The notes beneath the pieces are model-generated. The model ran no database searches. It saw only the letters and a program-made list of their open reading frames with translations, and was not told the DNA's origin. The position numbers were made by a program, and so were the translations under genes. A stretch of DNA of 64,000 nucleotides from Mesorhabditis belari (taxonomy: Eukaryota > Nematoda > Chromadorea > Rhabditida > Rhabditidae), in the NCBI GenBank assembly GCA_958450365.1, contig CAUEEP010000938.1, positions 1 through 64,000 on the forward strand, in the 5' to 3' direction. Each line of letters opens with the position of its first letter. Positions within the stretch are counted from its first letter, which is position 1. Positions 1 through 14,400 of this stretch are shown here, one piece after another.

Positions 1-519
1 CCTAAGCCTAAGCCTGAGCCTAAGCCTAAGCCTAAGCCTAAGCCTAAGCCTAAGCCTAAGCCTAAGCCTAAGCCTAAGCCTAAGCCTAAGCCTAAGCCTA
101 AGCCTAAGCCTAAGCCTAAGCCTGAGCCTAAGCCTGGCCTAAGCCTAAGCCTAAGCCTAAGCCTAAGCCTAAGCCTAAGCCTAAGCCTAAGCCCTAAGCC
201 TAAGCCTAAGCCTAAGCCTAAGCCTAAGCCTAAGCCTAAGCCCTAAGCCTAAGCCCAAGCCTAAGCCTAAGCCTAAGCCTAAGCCTAAGCCTAAGCCTAA
301 GCCTAAGCCTAAGCCTAAGCCTAAGCCTAAGCCTAAGCCTAAGCCTAAGCCTAAGCCTGGCCTAAGCCTAAGCCTAAGCCCAAGCCTAAGCCTAAGCCTA
401 AGCCTAAGCCTAAGCCTAAGCCTAAGCCTAAGCCTAAGCCTAAGCCTAAGCCTAAGCCTAAGCCTAAGCCTAAGCCTAAGCCTAAGCCTAAGCCTAAGCC
501 TAAGCCTAAGCCTAAGCCT
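1..519. repeat. Telomeric repeat array (CCTAAG)n, left chromosome end
   Basis: The first 519 bases are almost pure CCTAAG hexamers, the complement of TTAGGC, the standard nematode telomere repeat. With the C-rich strand reading 5' to 3' from base 1, this is a left chromosome end. The array contains scattered variant units: CCTGAG near 12 and 121, fused CCTGGCCTAAG near 131 and 356, CCCTAAG near 191 and 240, and CCCAAG near 253 and 379. It stops abruptly at unique sequence (TTTGAATCTCG). Variants are expected in the inner, older part of a telomere; some could be sequencing errors. Confidence 0.97.
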
Positions 520-1127
520 TTGAATCTCGTTTAAGTCAAACATTTAACCTCACATTAATGTTTTGAAGCCCCCAAAAGACATAGTATGTCGGTATTTACC
601 CTCAAAGGTCGATAAAAACCCTTCGATTACATAAGTATTCTGGGATAGAAAAATCAATGAAAAATTGGGAAGTTAAAAGAGAAGTAATTTTTTTCGTATT
701 CAGCCCAGGGTCTCAATGACAGTGTTTTAAGGCATAGAAGCAGAACTCTACTCATACTATTAGTCAAAAGTTGTATGAGACACAGTGTGACATTTCTCTA
801 TCATTTTAACAAGATAGCAGTTTTCACGGCTGAAAGCCGGGTTCAATTCAGACCACTGAAATGAAAATAATATGTCGTCAGAGTAGAAAAGTAATATTTG
901 ATCTCTTTTTTGAACTGGTTCTCTCTGGGAATTGATCTGCTGAATCATCTCAGCCCCAATTATCCGAGTCCCTTTTCGTTGCATTCCCGTTTCACTCTCT
1001 GTTGTCTAGCTTAATTCACATACACCTGTGTGTATGTGAACTCACCATTTGTTTGTTATCACATCTTTCCTGTTACTTTATGACTAAATAAATCTTTATA
1101 AGTCTTTGCAGATTGACCATCAAAAAT
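520..1127. other. Subtelomeric spacer, no gene seen
   Basis: This stretch between the telomere array and the first transposable element has no open reading frame with splice signals or protein similarity that I can recognise. It contains a short inverted repeat around 1016-1042 (CACATACACC...GTGTATGTG). No satellite or tandem subtelomeric repeat is visible. Confidence 0.6.
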
Positions 1128-1646
1128 ATTAGGCTGTCCAGAAAGTCTTTTCGTTCCTTTTCGTTCGTTCGTTGAAAAATAACAAATTCACCAATTAACT
1201 TATGGTTTGCTCTAAATAAAAAGTGTTTATTGTTCAATTTTCCACCTTTTTAAGTCAATTTGGTTTCACTTTCAAGCAAATTCAAGGATGAAAGCGTGTT
1301 TTTTGTAAAAATCTATAAAAACCTCTACGAAGAAATTGACTGAATCAATTTCTCTGAAAATTTGGCTCTAACATTTTGTGCTCTATCTTATATCTATTAA
1401 CACCAAGATACGTTTTCCTAGCTAAAGTGTCTAAACCACACCATTGAGCCGTCGTTTTTTTTGACTACCCCGACTTCACGCTCCCAAAAAAATCCAGAAA
1501 TAAGACATTTTAAACCCGTGTTAATGTTATATTGCAGAAAAATAGTGTACCTTCCTAATGAAACAAGCCGTAGTTCAATTGGTGCATTTGTTGGCTTGAA
1601 ACGGAAGTACGAAAAGGAACGCAAAGACTTTCTGGACAGTCTAATA
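1128..1646. mobile_element. Mariner-type MITE, full-length copy
   Basis: About 520 bp bounded by inverted termini that begin TTAGGCTGTCCAGAAAGTC and are flanked by TA. The subterminal sequence (TTTTCGTTCCTTTTCGTACTTCC and its complement) is also inverted. There is no transposase; short reading frames inside are not conserved as protein. The same element recurs at 5159-5555, 14214-14390, 20945-21195, 24041-24145, 25383-25492, 27910-28404, 30549-30582 and, with different tips, 59345-59861. The terminus style and TA target point to the mariner/Tc1 superfamily. Confidence 0.85.
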
Positions 1647-1860
1647 CACTGAAGATCTTTTCTATGACGTTCCGTCACTTGAAGTTTGAATCCTTAAATC
1701 CTTAAAAGGTTTGTATCCTTAAAATTACTGTATTTCTCTGAATAGGGGCTTATTCTCAAAAACATCCATGTTTACTTTGCTTTTTGTTCTACTTTCATCT
1801 GGAAATGATATTGGAACTAATTTCTGTGAACTAAAACATCATTTTGCAAGTGCGGTCTAA

Positions 1861-3193
1861 ATGGCTCGCGAAGTGATCACATTGGGTCCTCCGAAGCCGA
1901 GGATGTGCAACTGGTTGATGGTGGTCCTTATCTTAACCGGTCTCTTCTGAATTTCAAAAACATTCATAGTCACCTTGCAATCTTTTGAGTGCACCCATAA
2001 TCATATCATAATTTTAGCCGTGAACTCGGTTTGTCTTTTAACAATCATTGTCATCGTTTCACTCAAACCAAACATTTCAATTCCATTTTATCAAGCTGGT
2101 GAACTTCAAAAAGGTGGGACTAGTCTTTAAAATGTCTGATAGTAATTGTGTATTTTAGAGACTGTGCCGAAAAGCGAACTCCCAAAAGTGTACCCTGAGA
2201 TTTTGCTTCCAAAGCAAAAACTGTGAGTTAAAAAAAATTACACACTGCTAACATTTAGATAAATTTGAATATCTCAGTATAACTGTAATAACTTGGGGTT
2301 TGGCTCAAAGTTCAAGTTCAAAAAACAGTATTTCTGCAAGATTTTTAGGCCTGACCAATCGATTCAAGCATCAGATCTCATGAACGATCCCGAAATTGCA
2401 AAAATCGGGGACGATTTGGCACAAAAATTTGAAGATACCATGGCGATGTTGATCAAAGTTGTAAATCAGAAAAAAGTCACAGTAATCTGATTATAGAACC
2501 GACTACAAGAGTATCCAATTGATAAGTATTACTATGGTAACGACGATGAAGAGACCTTTCCCTCGCCTGGAAATACTTTCAATGAAGATCTCCGAAAAGC
2601 ACTTGGAACGATGAAAGTTTGTGTAAAAGCATTTTAAGCTTGAGTTTCAGAAAATGAGTTTTAGCATTTTAGTTGTAGTACGACATTAGCCTAAACGTAC
2701 TGAAAACCAGGTTAACACTCGGCCGAAAGTTGAGGAAGTTCGACAAGCGGTCACAGGGAGTTCGATGGTGGGACAAAGAATATTTGGTAAGTAATTAGCT
2801 TAGCGCAATTGCAAAGAGATACAAGTTCAAAACGAGTTTTTTTGCAAAAAACTTTTTCAAACAAATTATAGACATTGCAAACTTGGTCCTACAAGATCCG
2901 GATCAAACTGATTCAACCCAAAAATACGGAGAATTTAAATTCTTCGAGTTTAGGACCGAGTCGAAAAGTGGCTAAGACCATTTCCAGCATTAGGCACTAT
3001 AGCAATGGAATAAGCTTTTGCTAATTAGAAATATAACTAAATAGTGCACAATTCAGAATTATCAACCACGACCACAACAGCACCACAAATTTGTCCAGAG
3101 GCTCAATCGAAGCTCTGTCTCAATTGGCGCGAAAAACAATTCTGCGCTATTGCCGTCAAATTCTGCGAATCCCTATGTGTGTGTGATAAATAA
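1861..3193 (+). CDS. Type II membrane protein with ShKT-like cysteine-rich tail (hypothetical)
   Basis: Eight exons with agreeing phases: 1861-1939, 2018-2113, 2159-2222, 2349-2460, 2497-2616, 2690-2786, 2872-2967, 3057-3193, giving 266 residues. A short basic N-terminus (MAREVITLGPPKPRMCNW) is followed by one hydrophobic segment at about residues 19-42, so the bulk should be extracellular or lumenal. The middle is acidic and polar with no domain I recognise. The last exon starts with a threonine run and ends in six cysteines (C-x7-C-x8-C, then C-x3-C-x-C), including CLNWREKQFC, which resembles a nematode ShKT module without matching it exactly. The start is the first ATG in frame with the hydrophobic segment. 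It is the most telomere-proximal gene and converges on rab-7. Function unknown. Confidence 0.7.
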
Positions 3194-3475
3194 ACAAAAT
3201 TGTATAAACTTTTGCTTAAATTGATTCAAAGTGACAATAAAAGAGATTGAACAAAAAGAATACGTGACTGAACACAAAAAGAAATTTGTCTAATCGCAGA
3301 CTTTGAAAATGTTGTCGAGTGATTTGAATTTTCTTGCAAAAAAAGACTGAGGCTGAATATCACAATGAAGTAGCCGGCAATTTTTGGATGAAACATGAAA
3401 ATTTAGAGACAACTTCATATTTTGGGAAGCACCGGTACCAAGACAAAAGCTTTACAGATAACGGGATTTGTTTTG

Positions 3476-3558
3476 GGAAAGAGATGAATTAAGGCATTGG
3501 GAAAGAGATGAATTAATTGGAAAAGAGATGAATTAATTGGGAAAGAGATGAATTAAGG
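3476..3558. repeat. Short tandem repeat between convergent genes
   Basis: Roughly four copies of a ~24-bp unit built on GGGAAAGAGATGAATTAA lie between the stop of the first gene and the stop of rab-7. Units differ by a few bases and the last is truncated. Confidence 0.75.
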
Positions 3559-3623
3559 CAAATTAAGATGTGGGGAAAATTCTCACTCTTACAAATTTAA
3601 AATTCTTTTTGAAATGGCAATTT

Positions 3624-6167
<2,544 letters not shown>

Positions 6168-8444
6168 CCTGCTGTTGCTTGTTTTCCAAAATTCCAGATA
6201 AAACTGTAGAAAGATTTTCGAAGTAAAAAGGATTTAAAAAATTGAAAAAAGCAAAAATATATTGTTTCGCAACGTAATTCACAAGATTCAAGATTACGAA
6301 AGCGGATGAAAATAGGCAAATGTTTTGAGATTTGAACTGATTTAAGATTTGCACACTTATGGAACAGATGGAAAATTCAAAAATAAGTTAAATCTAAATA
6401 ATGAAAACAAAATTTTGAAGCATTTGAGCGTCATATGATTTCGAGAAAAAAGGGAAAAGGATAAAAGAAACCCCATGTGAGTAGACAAAACTCTGCGTCT
6501 ATGAAGAAAGAAAGGACTCTCAACATCTGTACTCTAACCAGCTAGAAAAAAGGGATGCAATTCTATCAATCGATTGGAAAAGAAAACTGAGATAATGAGC
6601 AAGTGAATTGTTCTCAAATAGGCCTCGAGTTCAAACTGCAAAGTTTCGATAGAACAAAATTAGCAGTCTAGGAGATCAAAGGGGTTCCCAAAGGCTTGAA
6701 GATTTCCAAATATGAGCAATTTTGGCCCCGAAGAAAAAAGTCATATTCGAGACTTTGTCTTTTTTTGTAGGATCACATAGTTTTTTTGCGCGGCTATAGT
6801 CAGGGCAAAAAGCCGAGAAATTGGATAGAGTTTTTTATGGGATTCTGTAATGGTTCAAGACACAACCAGGGATCTTCTGAAACAATTTTCCGGGTCAGAA
6901 GTTAGAACTAACTTTTTGGCTTTGACTTTGACTGGTTTGGCTTTAAAAAATTCCTGGTCAAAAATGTAAAAATCATTTAGATACACAAAAAGAACTGTAA
7001 CTGTAAAAACTCAAGGAGTTTTAAGTCTAGCATTCTAAACTTTTGAAAATCTACTACTGATTGCTTTATGCATTTCAAATTCTCAAAAATGCGACCTGCA
7101 TTTTCAATTTGAAACAATGAGAGAGATTTTGCTTACACTTTGTTTAGGAGATGAAGGCAAAATGACAAAAATAAAAGAATAACGATTGGTGTAAAATTGG
7201 AAATCCGATCTGAATGATCCAATCGAGACTTCATTTATATCAATCTCTTTGGTGTCTGTTCGTCCAATTATACAAAAATGCCTCCATTTTATGGGATTTC
7301 AGCATTTCCTTTGCAAATAATTGTCCTCAATCGATGCTCAGTTTGGTGATTTTTAATTGAGCTGAGTTCAACAGTTTTTTACCCACTAAAAGGAAATGAC
7401 TTTTTTTCAAAGCTCCTAGTAAACAAAATCGAAATATGCAAGTCGTAAGATGTTGAAATTTTAAAAAATGCTCGATAGTGAAAAAGTCTTTTTTGTTTTA
7501 CTCCACTATCGATATTCTACTTCTCAATAATATTGCAAGAAGCACGAGAAAAAATTGATCAGCCGATTCGTTTAACAGATCGATCAATTTTTACACATTT
7601 TACAATTTCTTTCAGATAAATTTAAGTTTTGAATGAAACCTAATAAAAATTACCTAGAAACGACCTTTTGACTGCAAAGAGATCCGACTGATTCAATCGT
7701 GAGCGTTTCCGGTTCTTTCTCTGTGTGAATATCAAGAATGAACCCTGTATAAAGATCAAATGCTTTCACACAGCTTTTATTTAAGAAGGCACAGAAACCA
7801 TTGAGCAATTTGCAATTAAAAAGAAACAGTGACATAACTTTGTTGAAAGACGAGTTGACCCATAAATGTTCAAACAAAAATAATAATAATTTAAGCAAAA
7901 AGATATAAATATTTTGAGGAAAAGGGGGCTCCGGGTTCAAGCCGCGTTGTTAGCGTCCTAAAATTTGTTTCAGTTTTAAAAATGCTTGCATGCTTAAAAA
8001 TGCTTGATGAAAATTTCTGAAACAGCACACTTTAGGAGTAACTTATTTAAAAAGTGGGTTGAGAACTTTTCTATAGCAAACTAACATTTGTAATCAATTC
8101 TGATACACTAAAAACTTCTGAGTCAGTTTTCTTTGCGTGCACTATCTGAAAACATCTAATCTGTTTTGTAGTCAAAGTGTTCAAACGCACATAATGTTGC
8201 TTGTTATTACTTGATCAAGAAGATGAACTTAAAAATAAAATCTCACTCACGGCACCAAAACGAAATAAAGGTCTCAACGTCCAAATGTTATACTGGAAAT
8301 TCGGGGCGGGCAAGTTGAGAGAATCGAGGACAAAAATACAATGGGAAACACAAAAAAATAGTGGAGAAAAGAAACGCAAGCCTTGATTGAACCACGACAA
8401 ACACACATAAATAACAATTATTGGAACAGCAGAAAAGGAAAAAA
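6168..8444. other. Intergenic region, one weak exon candidate
   Basis: AT-rich sequence between rab-7 and the fibronectin-III gene. A stretch at 7654-7744 on the minus strand is bounded by plausible splice sites (ACAG acceptor, AG|GTAATT donor) and is open, but I could not join it in frame to either neighbour. It could be a 5' untranslated exon of rab-7 or noise. Nothing else is supported. Confidence 0.45.
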
Positions 8445-11400
8445 TCAAATGAGAAGGATACCCAAGAATCCTAGCGCCGACATGATCGATTTCCAGAAAC
8501 CGCCCGATTTCTCCGAGCCTTTTCTTGGGCATCCGTTCAAGTACATGTGACAGGGAAGCCCTTTGTCTGAAAGAAATTGGCATATTTTGGATGTTTAAAG
8601 TACAGTAGTGCAACGTCCAATGAATTCTCTAGAGTGTCCACCTCTCGATTTCGTTTTTATTTAAAGCGTTTTCTAAAACGTGCCAACTTTTGAAACTACT
8701 GTAATTTTGCTTCTTCGTTTGGAAATCTTCCAATTTTCATAGTTTCACTAGGCAAAATTCGAAGCTACTTTACGGTTTTTTTTGGAAATTTGACACGCAT
8801 AGAAAGTGCATCGAGAAAATCGTTCAGTATACCAAAATGATAAGTGGCTAATTGAATTGGATACATTGGGTGTTTACATTGAAAAAGTGAAAGGTTCGTG
8901 ACTGTTACCTAATTATAAGTGAAGGAAAGTACGGTTAAAAGTCTTAGTTTTTCCGAAAGTCTTAACGATTCCCTAAGATGAGCTCAACGGTCTTTTCAAA
9001 CGTCTTCGATTTCTCAATTCTCAGGTTTTGTTACATTTTTGTTGTGCTACACTTCTTAAATTTTCCAAACCGTCTTCTTCTTCTCCTTCTTCTCCATCTT
9101 CACCATCGGTTTGTCCGTGAATCGCCACCCATTCAGTCTCCATTGCTACTCCCTCATCCGTGTAGCCGCGAACCTTTGCCAAGTACTTCGTGTTTGCTCG
9201 AAGCATACCGTTGCAATACTGAAACGTATATATGTTACGTCCGAAACTGAACAAGAACAAGCAAGACAAATAAATTTAAATGTAATTAAAGGCAAATGTG
9301 CAAATATTATTTTCTAGTCAGAATTTATTCTTTTATAATTTCGGTTCAGAATCGGACGTCCGAACCTGAACAAAAATTTTCGTTCGTTTCCGGACGTAAC
9401 AAATACACTTTAGCGCAGAACACTTGAGTATTCTAATGCTAAGATTAGAAAGAAATTTTATATCCTTGTAGCTTTACCGGTTCATCCAACTTTTGCTGTT
9501 CACAGTCATCCTCTCCAATCACAAATGTCGCCTCTTTCACACCGCGTTTCTAATTTTTCTTTTCAATTTTAGGTTCGGCAAGAGAAGCCCGTAAATAAAT
9601 AGTCTGAAAACTACCTGAAATGGTTGATAGTTGGATTTGCTTGCTCGATAGGCTGGCCACGTTTCATCGTTGTGCACTTCGAACCACGATCGAAGCTCCC
9701 ATTCATCTCCGCCAAGCTACAGTTTCATTTTTACAATTTAACATTTAATACTATTATAAAACAATGTAACAATAATAAACCTCAATGTCCTCGGTGACTA
9801 TGACGGCAAAGTTGTTGAATGGACCATTCAGCTCATGCCACATTGTGTGATCATTCTCAAAGATTAATGCCAACTCACGAGTTCCGTGTCTTTTCAGGGA
9901 TGGTCTTGACCTCACTAAAGCACTTGAAAATTCAGTAAGTATTTTAAATAGCCTTATCCATATCGAAATCTTTTACTTAGCTCAAACCTCAAATTTTTCA
10001 AATTCTGGTAAAAGTAAAGCCCAACAGCTAACAAGGACTATTGAGAAAGAATAAATATTCTCTTTTTTTCTGATAACCAACCATCATTCCCAAAAGCAAC
10101 CGTGATGGTTTCACTCTCGCTTTCCGCCTCCGAGTCGCCCAACTAAAACGTTTATTAAAGAACATCTCACTTTTAGATTTTTACCCCCATAATTACGGTG
10201 ATCGTAAACGTATAATATGTCTCTAAATCCAATTCCTCAAATCGGAAATGATTCACATTTTTGAGTTGAACCGTTCTCTCTTTTGACGCTCCATTGTTTG
10301 ATTTTGCAGTGTAACTGAAAGAAGCATTTACACTTTTTTCAGCTTACGGTAGAGTGAAAGAGGCTGGATGTTCCAATTTGTTTCACTGAACTTTTTATTG
10401 GAGTCTACAGAGCGAAAAACGCTGGACAAAGTTTGCTAGTTTCTTGTTAAGGGCGTGTTCGCTTGATCTTTCATAATATTTTCTCCAAAAATAACCTCAA
10501 TCGAAAGCGCACATCGTTGTCGGCAAAATTTTCAATATCCCAATAAAGCATCGCGTAATCTTTGCCAATGATTGGATGTAACTTTTCCACTTTTAAAGGA
10601 TCTAAACCCAAGTTGTAACTAGCGGTTGATGACTTATTTGCTCAAATGACTGCTTTTTCGGTGCTCTCCGGTTATACCTATTCTTTGATAACATTTTAAT
10701 TTAGTGGATTGGATTTTTACTGGGTTTTTTTACTTTTTACAAGATAAAGACATATTAAATAAACCAATCCAATATTTTTTATTATCTAAATTTCTCTATT
10801 TTCACTTACAAGTTGTGACTTCAGCTTTCACCGGGCGACTCCTCAATCCTTGATAAACAGTGTAGAGAGCGAAATGGTAGGTTTTCCCGGGGATCAATTT
10901 GGTGAATGTGAAAGATCTTCTGAAATTTGTTTATTATTTTCTGATAGTAGTATTTTACTCTTTATCCATTCCGATTTTCCTTGAGATATTCTTGTTGTTT
11001 CCGGTAAAATCAAGCTCGTAGTGATCGAATTTTCCCTGAAAACTTTGCTTTCAAAGCCTAATAAATTGACTTTTTTACCTGTTCGGGATCGGATTCTCCA
11101 AAATTGATATTAATTGACGTGGATGAAATTTGACCGGGATATAAAGTTGACGAGATGATCGGAGCTAAAGCATAACTTTGTCCATATTATTCTTTATAAT
11201 TTATATAGTTTTATAGAGGACACTTCAGGCTTTCGAATGATACTAACAGGGGAAAAGCCCCGAGTCAAGCTGGCCTTTTGACTTGAGACCAAGTCCATCT
11301 TATAGAGTTAACCATGGGAATCTCGAATTCGTTTTTAGTTTTTGCAGAACGCGGGATATTTGACATAGCAAATCGCCTTGAATTTCGGGCTCTTTATGAG

Positions 11401-14400
11401 GCCGTCAGACGAGGCGTCCTGCAAAAACTAAAAGCGGATTCAAGATCCTCATGGCTGACTCTATAAGATGGACTTGGTCTTGAGTCAAAAGGCCAGCTTG
11501 ACTCGATGCCTTTCCCTTGTAAGTACAGTACGATTTGATAACCCTCTCTCCGAAAATAGAAGCAAACTCTGACTAAGGAAAGCCAACTCGGGCGCCGTGT
11601 AATTCGGTTTTCAAAGGGATGGATAATTCAATCATTTGAATCAATTTGGTATCATTTGAAAGCCTAGAGTGTTTTCTATACAACGATATAAAAGTCAAGA
11701 ATATTATTATCTCTGAACAAATTTATGAACGTTCAAAACGCGACTACTCATTCAAAAAGTCCGGACTTCAGCTGCAAGCCGAAATTTCTTACGTGTGAGT
11801 TGCTTGATGGTGGCATCCGAGCTGGCGATGCTCAACTCTCGGCTCACATTTCTCACGGTAATTGTGTATTCTTGTGTGGACTCAAGTTTATCAATCAACA
11901 CTTTTCCTTTCTCTTTCACTTCGATTTCTTTTGGTGGGGCCTGAAATGGATGATATTTTGCCGTTTTTAAAGCTAAAAAGAAAGTTTCGAAGTTTAGTTT
12001 TAGTCAAAATCATGATTATACCTTCCCAACTCCATAATGCACGGATAAATCATAAAATTCAAAATCATGATGATCAGGCCAATCCCAAGACAATTCAATG
12101 CTTGCCACGTAAAATTCATCCGTTTCAACTTTTGCCGCTTTGAGACCATGAATTGACCGAGGCTCTAAAAAATTGAGTGAGCTTTGATATCAAATGAGAA
12201 CAAACTGCTGAGATCGGCAAGTCGATGAGCCCACCATGTTTTTGACAATGACCCAGCTAGCATACAGAAGACTTTCATCTATACACAAACGGTTTATTTA
12301 TTTTATCAAATGGCAGCTTGTTGCTAGTAAATTTTGGAACCTCTGGCTAGCCAAAGTATTTTTTGCAGGTCCTGGACCAGAATCCTGGACTTGGCCCGGT
12401 GTCTCTGGCTTGCGAAAAGTACCTGGCATGCAAGAGATCAGATCTGGGCCTGTAAAGACTTAGCCTGATTTAACTCAAGCCTGGGCCCGGTTTTATTAAC
12501 TGCTAAATTTAGCAAAATTGCTTCTCCATTTACCGTTTAGCATTTAGTATTTAGCAAATTTGCTAGATGCTAAATGCTAAATAGTTTGGTGAAACCGGAC
12601 CCAGGGCACGTCCAACTCAGGCCAGAAGCCCTGGCATGGCATGGCCAATTTTTTCAAACATTATATTCAACCAAACCTCAATCTTGTGATCAGTGAACAT
12701 TTTGATGAGTGCAAATGTCTCCTGCGTGGCAATTGAGAAAGCTTTCGGCTGGGAGAGACTCAAAACGGTATAGTTGAGGAGAAAAGCGTCACAAAGAGAA
12801 CCCTCACTCACGTCCCATTCAAGTCTGAAAAAACAGTCACATTATTTAGATATCGATATTATATACTAAAGCGCTCACTTGAGCATCTTTCCTTCTTTGG
12901 ACAACCAAATGGCTCCTGGTTCACCATATTCGTCTTTTTCCGGAATCCTCGTAGTTGTTGTGATTGGTTCGCCAATCTGAGTTCGGTTATTGATGACTAG
13001 CGGGTAAAAGAAATACTTCGGGGCCATAATCGACCACTTCCTTCTCGACAAGCTCTGTCGTTTTTGGGCCGTTTGTGTGTTTTGTTATAGAATGAGTGCT
13101 CTTCGTTTTTTCCTGAACATCATAACGAATGAATAATAATGTTTAAAAACACAAAGCTGGCATGTGTTTCATGAAGCCCTTCATTCATAGACTCTTGTAA
13201 TTATTGAAATAGGTTCTACTAAAATTTTCTAAATCGTGTTAATGGTTCTAGATTAACGGTAGCTTTTAGTCTCGAGTACAAACACCTTTATATTGTCATT
13301 CAGCTTCAACTTGTTATCAATTAGGGCGTTTTCTAAAAGGTGTTCGGGGGAAGCATACTCTAATTAGAACTGGTGGTAACACTTTGCTGATCTCTCTGCT
13401 GTTAGACAAGTCTCTAGTATTAATTGTAAGCATTTTGATGCACAAACTTGTTACGAATCAATTTGACTAGCCTGGTTTAAATCACTCACCATCATCTCCT
13501 CATACTCATAAACGAGTTCTTTATTTAGTGTGGTTGTTGTCTGAATTGGACTGGTGGTTGTTGTCTGAATTGGACTGGTGCTTGTTTTAGTTGTGATTGT
13601 CCATTCATTCGTGAGCCCATTATTTTCGTCACTCGTGCTCATTACAGGTCTTCTTGTCACTTTCAATTGTGCTTTCTTTGTCATGCTCAACTAAAAGCTA
13701 CTTTCATGCTTAAGAAGTCTTACAATAAAACCGTATACTTTTTTGCAATTCTAACTCCACTTTTGAAAGTTCTTTAAAATTTAAATAATTCCACAAATGT
13801 AGTTTCAAGATACCTACTCAATAAAATCAGAAACAAGCATACAGTTTTTACCGTCTAGCACACCAAGTGATAGATTCACAAACCACACACATTAGTGACA
13901 TCGGGCATCGTTTGTTGTGACTGTTCGAGATTGTCATAGTCATCAACAATTGGACGGATCGTCTTCGTTTCTACCTCTTTGTGCACCTCAATTGTTGTCG
14001 GCTCTGTGGTAATGATGGTGCTCAAAACAGTGGATTGTTTAGTGGTTGGCATTTCCGTGAAATTCTCCGTGATCATCACAATCTCCAATTTTGGTGTTTG
14101 TACATTGAGCGTGCTTGGGGTGGTCGATTCATTCACCTCACTCGTCACACTTGTTTCTTGATAGTAGTATTCCGTTTCGCCGGTTGGCTGTAATAAATGA
14201 AAGAGGTTTAGTAGTAGACTGTTCAGAAAGTCTTTTCGTTTTTTCGTACTTCTGTTGACATATATTCATATTCTGTTGAAAAATAACAAATTCACCAATT
14301 CATTTATGGTTTGTTCTAAATAAGAAGTGTTTAGTTATTTTCAAACGGAAGTACGGAAAGGAACGAAAAGACTCTCCGGACAGTCTAATACGAGAAAGAC

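Noticed and set aside
187..543. A 118-codon minus-strand frame reading as Arg-Leu/Gly-Leu repeats
   Set aside because: It is a translation of the telomere hexamers and has no coding meaning.
1461..1652. Reading frames inside the mariner-type MITEs (also near 28192, 59680 and 5000-5360) with similar peptides
   Set aside because: The likeness comes from copies of the same noncoding element; there is no transposase motif and copies differ by frameshifts. At 5000-5134 the real coding part is a rab-7 exon.
6168..8444. A tyrosine phosphatase catalytic domain downstream of the FN3 ectodomain
   Set aside because: I searched for the HCSAGVGR-type signature and neighbouring motifs on the minus strand and saw none before rab-7.
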